64,000 bases of DNA, taken from assembly GCF_021654285.1 (NCBI RefSeq), contig NZ_JAKFZS010000017.1, positions 62,001 through 126,000 on the forward strand. The letters are read 5' to 3'. Position numbers and translations under genes: made by a program. Numbering within the stretch: position 1 is the first letter of the stretch; every line of letters begins with the position of its first letter. Shown here piece after piece: positions 7,757-15,435 of this stretch. The notes beneath the pieces are model-generated. The model ran no database searches. It saw nothing but the letters and a program-made list of their open reading frames with translations, and was not told the DNA's origin. Source of the DNA: Pseudoalteromonas luteoviolacea (GTDB lineage Bacteria > Pseudomonadota > Gammaproteobacteria > Enterobacterales > Alteromonadaceae).

Positions 7757-9106
7757 ATGAAGATGAATCCCATTAATAAACTAGCCCTATGCTTAATCTC
7801 AACAGCTGTTTGTACAAACATTGGTTACGCATCTGAACAAACATATGTCGACTCCATTAAAAAGGCAGAGCTTCAAACATCTTTCAATCAAGAGCGATAT
7901 CACAACAATGAGGTAGTTGATATTCAAGCAATCGGCACCGAACTAGATGAGAGAGACTTAGAGTATGGATATGCCATAGGGTGGACATATAAAATAGGTG
8001 AAAGATATAAAAGTCGTTGCTCAGGTACCCTTATTACCAAGGAGTGGGTAATGACTGCTGCACACTGCCTTCATCCAGAATATCTTAAAGAAGCATTTAA
8101 TTTGAATGAAGGTGAAGAGGCCGTACCAAGAATTATGCTGATTGGGAACACGGCTAACAGAGACACCGATGGTAACCAAACGTACTTTCTAAATATAAAA
8201 GGTCATTCACAATCATCACCTGCCATATATTTTCATAGTGAGTATAGCAATCGCACTCCACAGAATGATCGAGCAAACATAGAATACGCTAAAGATGATT
8301 TTGCAATTTTCCAACTAGAGTCGGCAGTGTCAGGTAATTATACCCCAGCTTTTATGCCTTCACGCCTCAGCTTTGCAAAATATAACAAAACAAATAAAGT
8401 ACTGAATGTAGTCGGTTCTAGCCCTGCATATGGTGATATAAACGAATCAGATGGAACTAGAGATATAACTTTCAGAAAAGCAAGACCAACGATTGGGGCA
8501 GGAAATGAAGGCTCAACTTACAGAAGAAACGAATATAAACACCAAATTTTATATTCTGATCGTGTGTTATGTGGAGGGGATAGCGGATCATCAATCACAA
8601 CTACATACCGCCCTACGACGATTTTAGGTGTTGCTTCCAGAGCAAGTAATGCTCAAGCAGGGAAATGTGCCTCAGGAGTGAGTGAAACACAGAACTTTGC
8701 TTTATACGGTGCACTTGATTTAAGTAGCAACGCTCCTTTAGTAAGGTTACTTGAGAATGCCGGTATTGTTATTGTGAAAAAGACCAATTACATTTCAGAT
8801 TCCCAGACGACTGGAATATTTGTCGATAACCCAATCGTAAATGGGAGCAGAGATACTAGAGCTGTTGTGGATGTCAAAGCAATTGGTAATATTACAGGCT
8901 CTCTTAACTTTACTGTCATAGGTGTAAAGCCAGGAGGCGGTAATGTAACCCTTGGTAGAACTTATCTTAAGTCTACTCGATACGAAGGTACAGCGGAATT
9001 GAGGCTCGCCGGGATACAGAGTTACTCTAAATTATTAGTTGCGTTTGACAAATCAGCGGAGAACCATGGCGCAGAGATTTCAATTAACATCATCCGCCAA
9101 CCTTAG
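7757..9106 (+). CDS. Secreted trypsin-like serine protease (S1 family)
   Basis: The ATG at 7757 is preferred because AAGGAG lies 10 nt upstream and the product then starts with a signal peptide ending ...NIGYAS; an upstream in-frame ATG at 7721 has its ribosome site too close. The catalytic triad is visible: His103 in TAAHC, an Asp in KDDFAIFQL, and Ser276 in CGGDSGSS. Cys pairs surround the His and Ser as in chymotrypsin-fold enzymes. After about residue 335 a strand-rich C-terminal domain of about 110 residues follows, perhaps for substrate or surface binding, like the extra domains of Vibrio S1 proteases. The protein would act outside the cell or in the periplasm. Two structured intergenic elements precede it. 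Confidence 0.9.
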   Translation: MKMNPINKLALCLISTAVCTNIGYASEQTYVDSIKKAELQTSFNQERYHNNEVVDIQAIGTELDERDLEYGYAIGWTYKIGERYKSRCSGTLITKEWVMTAAHCLHPEYLKEAFNLNEGEEAVPRIMLIGNTANRDTDGNQTYFLNIKGHSQSSPAIYFHSEYSNRTPQNDRANIEYAKDDFAIFQLESAVSGNYTPAFMPSRLSFAKYNKTNKVLNVVGSSPAYGDINESDGTRDITFRKARPTIGAGNEGSTYRRNEYKHQILYSDRVLCGGDSGSSITTTYRPTTILGVASRASNAQAGKCASGVSETQNFALYGALDLSSNAPLVRLLENAGIVIVKKTNYISDSQTTGIFVDNPIVNGSRDTRAVVDVKAIGNITGSLNFTVIGVKPGGGNVTLGRTYLKSTRYEGTAELRLAGIQSYSKLLVAFDKSAENHGAEISINIIRQP

Positions 9107-9180
9107 TGTTAGCTAACTAAAATCAAACCTAACCGTTTTTTTATCACTTTACTTAAAACTGTTAGGTTCTCTGTAACGTC

Positions 9181-9345
9181 CTACTTAAGGTCTATTTCTG
9201 ACTTTAAATAATGTATAAGCATAACCAGTATATTCAATCCCATAAAACAGTATGGCTGTTATGCTTTCGTTCAAAGTCATTCACTCTTCAAGCTATCAAT
9301 TCAAAGAAGAATTACAAATCAATAAGATAAGACTCTCTCATCTAA
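9181..9345. repeat. Diverged intergenic repeat, copy 1
   Basis: Similar over its length to 12721-12885, with exact blocks such as CATAACCAGTATATTCAA, TGCTTTCGTTCA and AATCAATAAGATAA. It lies in the 460-bp gap between the protease gene and the next gene. The rest of that gap (9346-9568) shows no gene or hairpin. The AGCATAAC/GTTATGCT pair can form a stem in this copy. Confidence 0.65.
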
Positions 9346-9568
9346 AGTATAAACTGACACTTATTAATCAAACAGTGAAGAAACCACTACTGAAATATAG
9401 AAATGCGCGTTATCTCTGTGAATGATTAAAAAGCAACCAAACAACGTGTAATCAAAACCAAAAATACTGAAACATGAAAGACATAATATGTGTACTTTAA
9501 CTTAATACAAAGTTAACATCTAAAGAGTACTGTTCATTGGATAAGCTAAAGAGTAAAAGAGAGGTGAA

Positions 9569-10318
9569 ATGATACAAAACCCGCCACCAGGACCAAATCA
9601 AAACATGCCTGAGCATGGTGCTGCTTATATTTCTTTTGGCAATTTTGCTGCATCAGTAAAAGACCATAAAACACTGGCTGTAATTCTAATTGTGGGACTC
9701 ATACTACTAGGCTTATTTATCTTAAGCCCTACAAAAATCAATGATTTCCTTGATCGTCATTTCATAAACCCTAAAGCTTGGAAGCAATACGACTTATATG
9801 CTGAAAAGCAGAAAGCAGTTCAGTCGGTCATAGAGAATTGGAACAGAATTGAATCTATTGATGATATTAGTAAAACGGAAGTTAAGTCGATAAGAGCAAG
9901 TATAAAAGGTGCTCTTCAGAGGTTCAAAAACCTTGATATTTCAGAACTTCCCAGAATAAATGAAGTAATTTGGCATCACGACTTAGCGAGACTCTACAAT
10001 ATACAATATGATATCACACAGGATGAAAAATATTTCAATAAAGCAATAGAGCACTTAGACATCGCAGATGATATTGCATCGGGTGACACTCCTCCAAAGC
10101 TTACGAAAGCAGAAATTATCTTCTTTGAAAAGTACAAAATTAGTCATGAAATTCAGTGGACCTATTTAGCCTCTTACTCTATCAATGTAGCTTTGGGTAA
10201 ACAGCAATATTTAGCAAAGTTAGATGAATTAAAAACCTACTTCGGGGGGTGTAAAGCGTTATTAGATGAATCTCTGGATCATAAAAGAATGCTAAAAGGT
10301 ATTGGGTGCGAAGAATAA
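9569..10318 (+). CDS. Membrane-anchored protein of unknown function
   Basis: This 249-residue protein has a short proline-rich N-terminus and one strong membrane helix at about residues 37-56 (AVILIVGLILLGLFIL). A mainly helical domain follows, probably cytoplasmic. The region around residues 125-200 (YDITQDEKYFNKAIEHLDIADDIA) reads like tetratricopeptide-type helix pairs, without a clear repeat. AGAGGTG lies just before the ATG. I recognise no family. A 165-bp repeat shared with the region before 12977 lies upstream, and a strong hairpin follows the stop codon. Confidence 0.75.
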   Translation: MIQNPPPGPNQNMPEHGAAYISFGNFAASVKDHKTLAVILIVGLILLGLFILSPTKINDFLDRHFINPKAWKQYDLYAEKQKAVQSVIENWNRIESIDDISKTEVKSIRASIKGALQRFKNLDISELPRINEVIWHHDLARLYNIQYDITQDEKYFNKAIEHLDIADDIASGDTPPKLTKAEIIFFEKYKISHEIQWTYLASYSINVALGKQQYLAKLDELKTYFGGCKALLDESLDHKRMLKGIGCEE

Positions 10319-10331
10319 AACTGACCAATCA

Positions 10332-10359
10332 AAGCTGCTGGGCTAGAGCACAGCAGCTT
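10332..10359. terminator. Hairpin between convergent genes
   Basis: AAGCTGCTG and CAGCAGCTT (9-bp arms, 10-nt loop) lie just after the stop of the rightward gene and before the end of the leftward one. There is no T-run, so termination strength is uncertain. Confidence 0.5.
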
Positions 10360-10368
10360 CAAGAGCGA

Positions 10369-10614
10369 TCAACCAAATACACCTCGGATAGTGTCAATGA
10401 GAGTCTTGTCATCATTTGGTTTAACTGGTGGTAATGAAGGGCCACCATTTCTAGCATGGAATGAAGCACCAGATTTCTCAACGGAAACGGCCTTTTCACT
10501 CTCTTCATTTGCTATCGATACACCTGCAGTTAAGATGAGCACACACAATGATGATGCTACCACTTTAAACTTTTTCGAGGAAGGCTTATGCCGGCTGATT
10601 GGACTCATATTCAT
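10369..10614 (-). CDS. Small secreted protein of unknown function
   Basis: This 81-residue product has a basic start (ISRHKPSSKKFK) and a hydrophobic core (VVASSLCVLILTAGVSIA). That is a clear signal peptide, probably cleaved before NEESE, leaving about 45 residues. The mature part is Gly/Pro rich in the middle (GGPSLPPVKPNDD) and ends TIRGVFG, possibly a short amphipathic helix. AAGGAG lies at good distance before the ATG, supporting this strand over the overlapping plus-strand frame. No family is recognised; a secreted peptide or small envelope factor are both possible. Confidence 0.65.
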   Translation of the reverse strand: MNMSPISRHKPSSKKFKVVASSLCVLILTAGVSIANEESEKAVSVEKSGASFHARNGGPSLPPVKPNDDKTLIDTIRGVFG

Positions 10615-10990
10615 ATCAAACTCCTTTTAGACTTTTTCGTTTAATGCTTAATGGAGCTCCACTAAGCATATCAAGCAATTGTTAACCAGATTTAACATTT
10701 TGTCAACTTGGGTTTCGTCTTAGGCATTACATTTCGAGCAGTAAGCCTGTAGCACACTATGACAATTCAATCAGTGCAAAGGGTTTTCACTCTTATAATA
10801 AAAATAGACTATTCATTGATAACCCCCAAAAAAAAGAACTTTCAATTGAGGACGCGGGCTAACCGTCACTGTGAATATTATTTGATTAAGTTACAAACTA
10901 TATACGCTACCATGCCAATTATCTTATTACTAGAACAGTGCAGAATCCAATATCACTTATCGCGCCCAATTCTCATTCAATATGTTAGTC

Positions 10991-11130
10991 AACAAGAGCG
11001 CTCCGAAACGAGATATAAATTGCTAACCTATAGGCTGTCCAGAAGCTGATGAAGAGCTGTCTTTTAAGTTAATTGTGAAATATCTACAATCAGTTCTTAA
11101 CTACTTTTTACCGCCTACAAATTAAGTTAC
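10991..11130 (+). pseudogene. Remnant of a second copy of the 4935-6386 membrane-protein gene
   Basis: Bases 10994-11080 match 5743-5831 closely (AAGAGCGCTCCGAAACGAGA and onward), with a 2-base deletion that breaks the frame. Bases 11080-11130 then match 6345-6394, the extreme 3' end including the stop region. About 510 bp of the gene are missing between them. Nothing matching the gene's 5' part is visible upstream. It is therefore a deleted, frameshifted leftover of a homologous gene. Confidence 0.8.
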
Positions 11131-11277
11131 TAGATAGAAATCAGAACATTAGCCTCACAGAACTTGATTTTAGGCTGAAAGCAACCCAAGCCAACTTATT
11201 CATGTATTTAAAAGCCTACCTCATACTGTGGATGCATTGACTATAAAATCGTAAACAGCGTTCTATTGCCCTTTCTA

Positions 11278-11312
11278 CGTTATGGCTGTTAAGTAACTAA
11301 ACAGCCATAACG
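11278..11312. terminator. 13-bp stem hairpin after the ParB-like gene
   Basis: CGTTATGGCTGTT and AACAGCCATAACG form a perfect stem with a 9-nt loop, just beyond the 3' end of the minus-strand ParB-like gene. No T-run follows on either strand. Confidence 0.55.
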
Positions 11313-11325
11313 CTCCCCCTAGATT

Positions 11326-12255
11326 TTACCCTAACATTTGCTCAATTGACTCTGGTTTTGGTTCTTGAAAAAATGGAGTAGGTTCAGAGTTTCTGTACTT
11401 AATATTATTGGCATGAACAATACTATAAAGCCCGGATCGGCCAACAGAGTTCCAGGCTTTAATTAATGTATTCTCTCGTTCAGCTGCGGACCACTTCAGG
11501 GTTTTAACTTTTAGCCTTATCAGAAACTTATTCATATGCATTAAAGTTTCTGAGTCACTCAGACCAATACCTAAAACCATTTTATCCAGAAATTTAGAGG
11601 TATAAAGTTGATCAAATCTAGAACCAATATGATACATATACAGAACGGTTGGTATTGGTAAAATGCTTCTTGAGCCAAATCTATTTTTTACATACCGAGC
11701 CTGCTCTATCATGTCAGGATTCTCCAGAAGATAATACGAAATATCATCCGTGGTCACTATCATTGATTTTGAGGCATTACGCGCAATATTTGTCGTTTGT
11801 GAAAAACCTCTGTCATGCTTTAGGATTTTTGTAATTGCGGTATTTAGCATACTCGCTTCGGAAGGTCTGATTGAGTCTTGGAAATTTCTTGCGAGTAAAT
11901 GTGCTTTTTGCCTTACTCTCCCTTGATCAATCGTATTGAATACATCATCTTCTAAACCAGCAACTATGTTTGACTCAATAGTTGCTCCTGATTCAACACA
12001 TGCTAATAAACGATTTTGTCCATCTAACAGTCTTCCATCTGAACTGATCCGAATACTGTCACCATTATACTTCCATCGACCATTTCTCATAGCATCAGCA
12101 TAAAGCACTATTTTTGATGTTACTGGAGGGATGTTATCTATATTAATTTCAAGAAGTTGCGAAGCTAACGCGGGCGAAATTTTTACTCTATCGATGGTGA
12201 TGGGCTCAGGGGCTTTAAATTTGTTATCAACTAGATCTACAATAGCATCTGTCAT
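11326..12255 (-). CDS. ParB-like nuclease-domain protein, phage/plasmid type
   Basis: This protein has 309 residues. The N-terminal 110 show the ParB/sulfiredoxin-type pattern common in phage proteins: a strand with ITIDRVKISP, a variable helix, GRWKYNGDSIRISSDG, then the core GQNRLLACVESG and FNTIDQGRVR. The remaining 200 residues are helical and lack a recognisable ParB helix-turn-helix. No parA ATPase is adjacent, so chromosome or plasmid partition is unlikely; similar proteins occur singly in phages and islands. A strong hairpin lies upstream at 12285-12312 and another follows the gene. The exact biochemical role is unknown. Confidence 0.75.
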   Translation of the reverse strand: MTDAIVDLVDNKFKAPEPITIDRVKISPALASQLLEINIDNIPPVTSKIVLYADAMRNGRWKYNGDSIRISSDGRLLDGQNRLLACVESGATIESNIVAGLEDDVFNTIDQGRVRQKAHLLARNFQDSIRPSEASMLNTAITKILKHDRGFSQTTNIARNASKSMIVTTDDISYYLLENPDMIEQARYVKNRFGSRSILPIPTVLYMYHIGSRFDQLYTSKFLDKMVLGIGLSDSETLMHMNKFLIRLKVKTLKWSAAERENTLIKAWNSVGRSGLYSIVHANNIKYRNSEPTPFFQEPKPESIEQMLG

Positions 12256-12284
12256 TTTTATTTCCGTTTATAATTAAAATGATG

Positions 12285-12312
12285 GCTGTGTGGGGCGGCG
12301 ACCCCACACAGC
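12285..12312. terminator. 11-bp GC-rich hairpin between two minus-strand genes
   Basis: GCTGTGTGGGG and CCCCACACAGC flank a 6-nt loop. On the minus strand it follows the 86-residue gene and lies 30 bp before the ParB-like start; the downstream CATCATTTTAATT is T-rich. It is likely a terminator or attenuator. Confidence 0.6.
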
Positions 12313-12418
12313 ACTTTAGATTGTAGATTGTTTTCATTTTCAAAACAAACGCATAAAACCCACTTGCTCAAACTATAATCCGATGATTATCAATCTATTA
12401 ATAATAAGAAATATTGGA

Positions 12419-12679
12419 CTAGCTAAATGTGTACGTTTTCCAAGGTATTCTAGAAGGGTGGATACTCGCTAAAAAGTCGACGATATCTCTCCTCCCCCGA
12501 TATTGAGGTACTCCTTTAGTATCTTGTGCCATCAGAGTGACTGGCATTCCTGGAAAGTAATTCATGAAAGATAGTATTGCTTCTTCACTCCTAGATGTGG
12601 AGTTAATTATACTTTGTTTAACTACAATAATAGCAAATGTTACACCTTGCTCTTTTACTACGGCACCGTCAAATTTCAT
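12419..12679 (-). CDS. Small protein of unknown function
   Basis: This 86-residue product is preceded by GAGGAA at good distance from the ATG. The composition is that of a small folded domain: two strand-like segments (VTFAIIVVKQSII and MPVTLMAQDT), a helix (SEEAILSFMNYF), and a C-terminal RGRRDIVDFLASIHPSRIPW. No membrane segment or signal is present. It lies upstream of the ParB-like gene on the same strand but is separated from it by 160 bp and a strong hairpin. I recognise no family; a role as a small binding or immunity-type protein cannot be tested from sequence alone. Confidence 0.55.
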   Translation of the reverse strand: MKFDGAVVKEQGVTFAIIVVKQSIINSTSRSEEAILSFMNYFPGMPVTLMAQDTKGVPQYRGRRDIVDFLASIHPSRIPWKTYTFS

Positions 12680-12720
12680 TGAAATTCCTCAAAATGAGTA
12701 AAGGGAAGAACTACTGCTTT

Positions 12721-12885
12721 CAGCTAAAGGTATACCTCCAGCCTAATTATAAAATGTAGGCATAACCAGTATATTCAACCCCACTAAAACAATGCACTTA
12801 TTGTGCTTTCGTTCATAGTAATTCATTATTCAGACTATCTGCTTAATGCGGAGCAATAAATCAATAAGATAAAATCTACCCACTT
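12721..12885. repeat. Diverged intergenic repeat, copy 2
   Basis: Partner of 9181-9345, in the same orientation. It lies immediately upstream of the LRAT-type gene, which has its own -10-like TATAAT near 12952. Repeated placement upstream of unrelated cargo genes suggests a carried promoter or leader, or the scar of repeated cargo acquisition. Confidence 0.65.
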
Positions 12886-12976
12886 CAAACACCCACAAAG
12901 AAAAAACAAATAAACATTTAAAAATTAACAAAAAACCCCATATCTATACTTTTATAATCGCAAGGAAGAAATTGAA

Positions 12977-13453
12977 GTGAATAGTCAAACCGTTCAACCA
13001 GGTGATGTCGTTGTTAGTCAGTTTGGTTTATATCAGCATTGGGCCGTCGTTTCAGATATGGTGTGTAGCCAAGGTAAAAACATGTTGATATCAGCCTCTA
13101 AGCGCACAGGGACGGTAAAAGAAGAGCCCTGGGACACTGTCACACAAGGCAGCCATACTTATGTCGCCGCTATAGAAACTGAAAAATCAGTCATTCAAAT
13201 CTTAAACGATGCGAGATCTCAAATAGATAATTGAAAGTATTCTCTAACCGAAAATAATTGTGAGCATTTCGCTAAGTGGAGTTCTGGGATGAAGTTGTCG
13301 TCCAGTCAGGTTACAGCAGGAATTGGAGGTGCGCTCTTGGGCGGACTCAGTGTTGCGGCCCTTTCAGAGAACCCTACCTTTATAAAAGTTTTAGGGGGCG
13401 CAGTTTTACTCGGGAGTGTCGCAGTTGCAACTGCGAAGCCATTGAAAAAATAA
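12977..13453 (+). pseudogene. LRAT-type (H-box/NCEHF) acyltransferase-like gene with an in-frame TGA
   Basis: A GTG start at 12977 has AAGGA 10 nt upstream. The first 85 codons give the front of an LRAT/H-box domain (QPGDVVVSQFGLYQHWAVVSD, with the catalytic His, then ISASKRTGTV). A TGA at 13232 stops the frame. The same frame continues without a shift as KYSLTENNCEHFAKW, carrying the family's catalytic NCEHF motif, then SSSQV and a Gly-rich hydrophobic tail to 13453. A single stop thus splits the domain between its His and Cys. It may be a nonsense mutation, a sequencing error, or read-through. An ATG at 13289 could restart translation of only the last 54 residues. LRAT-like proteins act as thiol-dependent acyltransferases or hydrolases. 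Confidence 0.75.
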
Positions 13454-13457
13454 TCCA

Positions 13458-13781
13458 ATGCAAACTAACGCTAAACTCAAGAGTCAAACCGTCTGGGTTA
13501 TCATTCAAAAATCCAATACGTTAAGGTTCTATGATCTTAACGCTGGTGAGTTCGTATCTCTTTCTGGTATTTCATTTGCTCACATGGATGAAATACCAGA
13601 TTTTAATGGGGTATCTAAAGACGTTAATGGTATTACTGACCATATATGTAATCATGATAAATGCGCCATTTCTCTACGCGAAAATAATATCCCAGTATTT
13701 GAAACGAAGCAGTTAGCAAAGAGCTTCGCCATGTCAAAAAAACTCACTGGGTTTAAATACTTAAAGCTCAATCTTCTCTAA
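13458..13781 (+). CDS. Small protein of unknown function downstream of the LRAT-type gene
   Basis: This 107-residue soluble protein starts 4 nt after the end of the LRAT-type frame, so it is probably cotranscribed. The N-terminal third (SQTVWVIIQKSNTLRFYDL) is strand-rich; the middle has acidic residues and a DHICNHDKCA segment with two Cys and two His that could bind metal. The end is basic (AKSFAMSKKLTGFKYLKLNLL). A perfect 14-bp inverted repeat follows the stop. No family is recognised. Position suggests a partner or immunity-like protein of the LRAT-type product, which is inference only. Confidence 0.6.
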   Translation: MQTNAKLKSQTVWVIIQKSNTLRFYDLNAGEFVSLSGISFAHMDEIPDFNGVSKDVNGITDHICNHDKCAISLRENNIPVFETKQLAKSFAMSKKLTGFKYLKLNLL

Positions 13782-13805
13782 GTTTTCAGCGTTAGAGGAA
13801 TTAAA

Positions 13806-13840
13806 ATTAATTTGTGCAACCGCTTATTGCACAAATTAAT
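13806..13840. terminator. 14-bp perfect stem-loop
   Basis: ATTAATTTGTGCAA and TTGCACAAATTAAT with a 7-nt loop lie 25 bp after the stop of the 107-residue gene. It is a likely transcription end or RNA-stabilising hairpin; no T-run is present apart from the AT-rich stem base. Confidence 0.5.
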
Positions 13841-13926
13841 CTAGCCCCACTTATCAAACTAAACCGACTAACACCGAAGTTTTCACAACTCTAAAGCTGT
13901 TAAAAGCCTACAGACTCTGTTGAAAC

Positions 13927-13950
13927 GTACTTTATAAGTGCATACTAAAT
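13927..13950 (+). repeat. Left copy of a 23-bp inverted repeat flanking the cassette region
   Basis: GTACTTTATAAGTGCATACT plus AAA here matches the reverse complement of 15748-15771 with one mismatch in 23. The pair encloses both attC sites and both cassette gene groups. No gene is visible in 13951-14128. Confidence 0.6.
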
Positions 13951-14128
13951 ATATGCTCGAACCGTTTAAGATTAAACGCGACCAGAAATATTCATACTAA
14001 TTGCAACTACTATGACCTAATTAAGCAATCACCGAGTATTTAAGTATCATATTCGTTGATACTAATTTCTGGATAGGAACGATTCAAGCTGCCTGTATTA
14101 GGTGAATTTCGCATAAAAGATTCTATAG

Positions 14129-14229
14129 ACTAACGCCTGTTAAAGGGAAAATAATAGTTGGCTAGACATTACTGAATGTACGAACAAAAAAGCCTACCGT
14201 ATTTTGTATCGCCTGAACAGCTTGTTATA
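14129..14229 (-). repeat. Integron-type attC site (distal)
   Basis: Minus strand: an R''-type box TATAACAAG (14229-14221) followed by CTGTTCAGGCG, and at the other end TTTAACAGGCGTTAG, with the R'-type GTTAG next to 14134-14130. The L boxes (CTGTT with AACAG) are complementary and imperfect, as in attC sites. It closes the cassette carrying the lipoprotein gene. Confidence 0.65.
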
Positions 14230-14238
14230 AGCCTTGGT

Positions 14239-14850
14239 TTAATATGTATTTAACCAAGATTTAATCACCTGTCCCAGTATGAAGTCATATGAATTGCGAA
14301 AGTCTGAATTGCTTAAATTTCCATTATTTTCGAATGCTGCAACTCTAACTTTTGCTACGACAGTATCAGCTGCAGTTGTATCAGAGTCTCCATAATTAAG
14401 TGCTATTGAATACTTTATAGTTTTACCGCCGTTACACTCATGAATAAATACTCGCTCGTCTCTTGAAGCAAAAGCATGAATGGTAGAAACCATCGTTGGC
14501 AATTTAAAGTACACAACTTCAAAATCACCTTGGACTTCGTAAACGGAATACTGGCCACCATTAACTTCGCAAAACTCAGCCAGGGACTCTTTAAAATTTG
14601 CATAACCATTTCTATCACTAAGTAACCCATCACCGGTTACAAACCATAACTCTGTTAGATCTATTCCTGAATTGCCAAAATGTTGATAGTGAGGTCGATT
14701 ATCCATCCTTATTTTGCCGATAAAGTTGGTGTTCTCCTTGGCAATTTGAACCAAATGTTGAGATAAGGTTCTTTCCTCAATTTTTAAACTAGGTGCAGTA
14801 CTTTTACAGCCTACCAGAAAAAAATATAAAATTAATATGAGATATTTCAA
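14239..14850 (-). CDS. Cassette-borne lipoprotein of unknown function
   Basis: The start is taken as the TTG at 14850: AAGGAGG lies 6 nt upstream, and the product then begins MKYLILILYFFLVGCKSTAP, a lipoprotein signal with lipobox LVGC and Cys15. The ATG at 14877 overlaps the attC core and is less likely. The 203-residue protein has a soluble domain with no recognised family. It is flanked by attC sites on both sides, with its ribosome site abutting the upstream attC, exactly like an integron gene cassette. It should be an envelope protein facing the periplasm or the surface. Expression may depend on upstream cassette promoters. Confidence 0.75.
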   Translation of the reverse strand: MKYLILILYFFLVGCKSTAPSLKIEERTLSQHLVQIAKENTNFIGKIRMDNRPHYQHFGNSGIDLTELWFVTGDGLLSDRNGYANFKESLAEFCEVNGGQYSVYEVQGDFEVVYFKLPTMVSTIHAFASRDERVFIHECNGGKTIKYSIALNYGDSDTTAADTVVAKVRVAAFENNGNLSNSDFRNSYDFILGQVIKSWLNTY

Positions 14851-14865
14851 GGTGCCTCCTTGGCT

Positions 14866-14967
14866 TATAACGCCCATCTAACAGGGAAGGTTTACCTGCA
14901 CGCTGTTTGCGTTGTTTTTGCAACGCGCGTGACCGGAAACTGAATCCGCGTTGAGTTGCTTGTTATA
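14866..14967 (-). repeat. Integron-type attC site (proximal)
   Basis: Minus strand: TATAACAAGCAACTCAACGC at the 5' side and CCCTGTTAGATGGGCGTTAT at the 3' side, 102 bp in all, with an internal GCGTTG/CAACGC hairpin. The TAACAA...GGGCGTTATA boundaries match attC sites of chromosomal integrons. It ends the two-gene cassette at 15434-14993 and abuts the lipoprotein gene. Confidence 0.75.
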
Positions 14968-14992
14968 TTCCAGATAGAAAGGAATTGAAAGA

Positions 14993-15250
14993 CTAACGTT
15001 TTTTTACAGCTTGAAGAGCCTTACCGGCATTAGAAGCTAACTCGTCTATGACTTGATCTTTTTTCTCAAGTACTTCTTGCAATAGCTCAAGTTCATTCTC
15101 TGCATGATTAAGAGCTGTTTCAGTATCTTCAACCCCATCATCGTAACCATCAACATACCCATCCATCCAACCTAGCTTGTACGTCTGGTCAAGAAGGTTA
15201 GCTTGTTGACTCTGTAAATTACTATCTTTGTTATTGTTGTTTGAACCCAT
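14993..15250 (-). CDS. Small acidic coiled-coil protein, cassette-borne
   Basis: This 85-residue product has an Asn/Gln-rich start, an unusual aromatic-acidic middle (GWMDGYVDGYDDGVED), and a C-terminal coiled coil (LNHAENELELLQEVLEKKD). No signal or membrane segment is present. Its start lies 20 bp inside the end of the preceding gene, so the two are translationally coupled. The proximal attC follows its stop by about 25 bp, making it the 3' member of a cassette. No family is recognised. Acidic small proteins of this size can be adaptor, antitoxin-like or DNA-mimic proteins, none of which is supported further here. Confidence 0.6.
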   Translation of the reverse strand: MGSNNNNKDSNLQSQQANLLDQTYKLGWMDGYVDGYDDGVEDTETALNHAENELELLQEVLEKKDQVIDELASNAGKALQAVKKR

Positions 15251-15434
15251 GTTTCTTCCTCATTTGTTCACGCATTTGCTGCTTTAATTCATCATCAATA
15301 GTTGATCTCAAATGTTGGCTAATACTAAAGCTACTCCCTTTAGGAGAAGAAGAGCTATGTGTATTATCAACTTCACTTTTCAATTTACTCAACTTATGAG
15401 CTGGAAAAGCAACCACATTATTGTTTTGAGCCAT
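15231..15434 (-). CDS. Small basic/serine-rich protein, cassette-borne
   Basis: This 67-residue product begins MAQNNNVVAFPAHKLSKLKS, has a serine-rich linker, and ends with a charged helix (DDELKQQMREQMRKKHGF). It overlaps the start of the following gene. The basic tail here and the acidic partner next to it could form a complex; that is inference. A run of eight G bases lies 1 nt before the ATG and replaces a normal ribosome site, so a change in tract length could alter translation. AT-rich promoter-like DNA lies upstream. No family is recognised. Confidence 0.55.
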   Translation of the reverse strand: MAQNNNVVAFPAHKLSKLKSEVDNTHSSSSPKGSSFSISQHLRSTIDDELKQQMREQMRKKHGFKQQ

Positions 15435-15435
15435 A

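Larger units (their letters stand above)
10615..11325. other. Gene-poor spacer with a decayed gene remnant and a hairpin
   Basis: No intact gene is convincing here. A plus-strand frame at 10759-11049 has no ribosome site and simply runs into the remnant at 10991-11130. The 3' part carries the hairpin at 11278-11312. Confidence 0.6.

Noticed and set aside
10391..10630. 79-codon plus-strand frame
   Set aside because: It is the antisense of the small secreted-protein gene, which has a good ribosome site and signal peptide.
10759..11049. 96-codon plus-strand frame
   Set aside because: No ribosome site; its C-terminal part is just the decayed copy of the 4935-6386 gene.
13276..13524. 82-codon frame overlapping the LRAT-type region
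   Set aside because: Wrong frame; the frame from 12977 past the TGA carries the NCEHF motif and explains the sequence.
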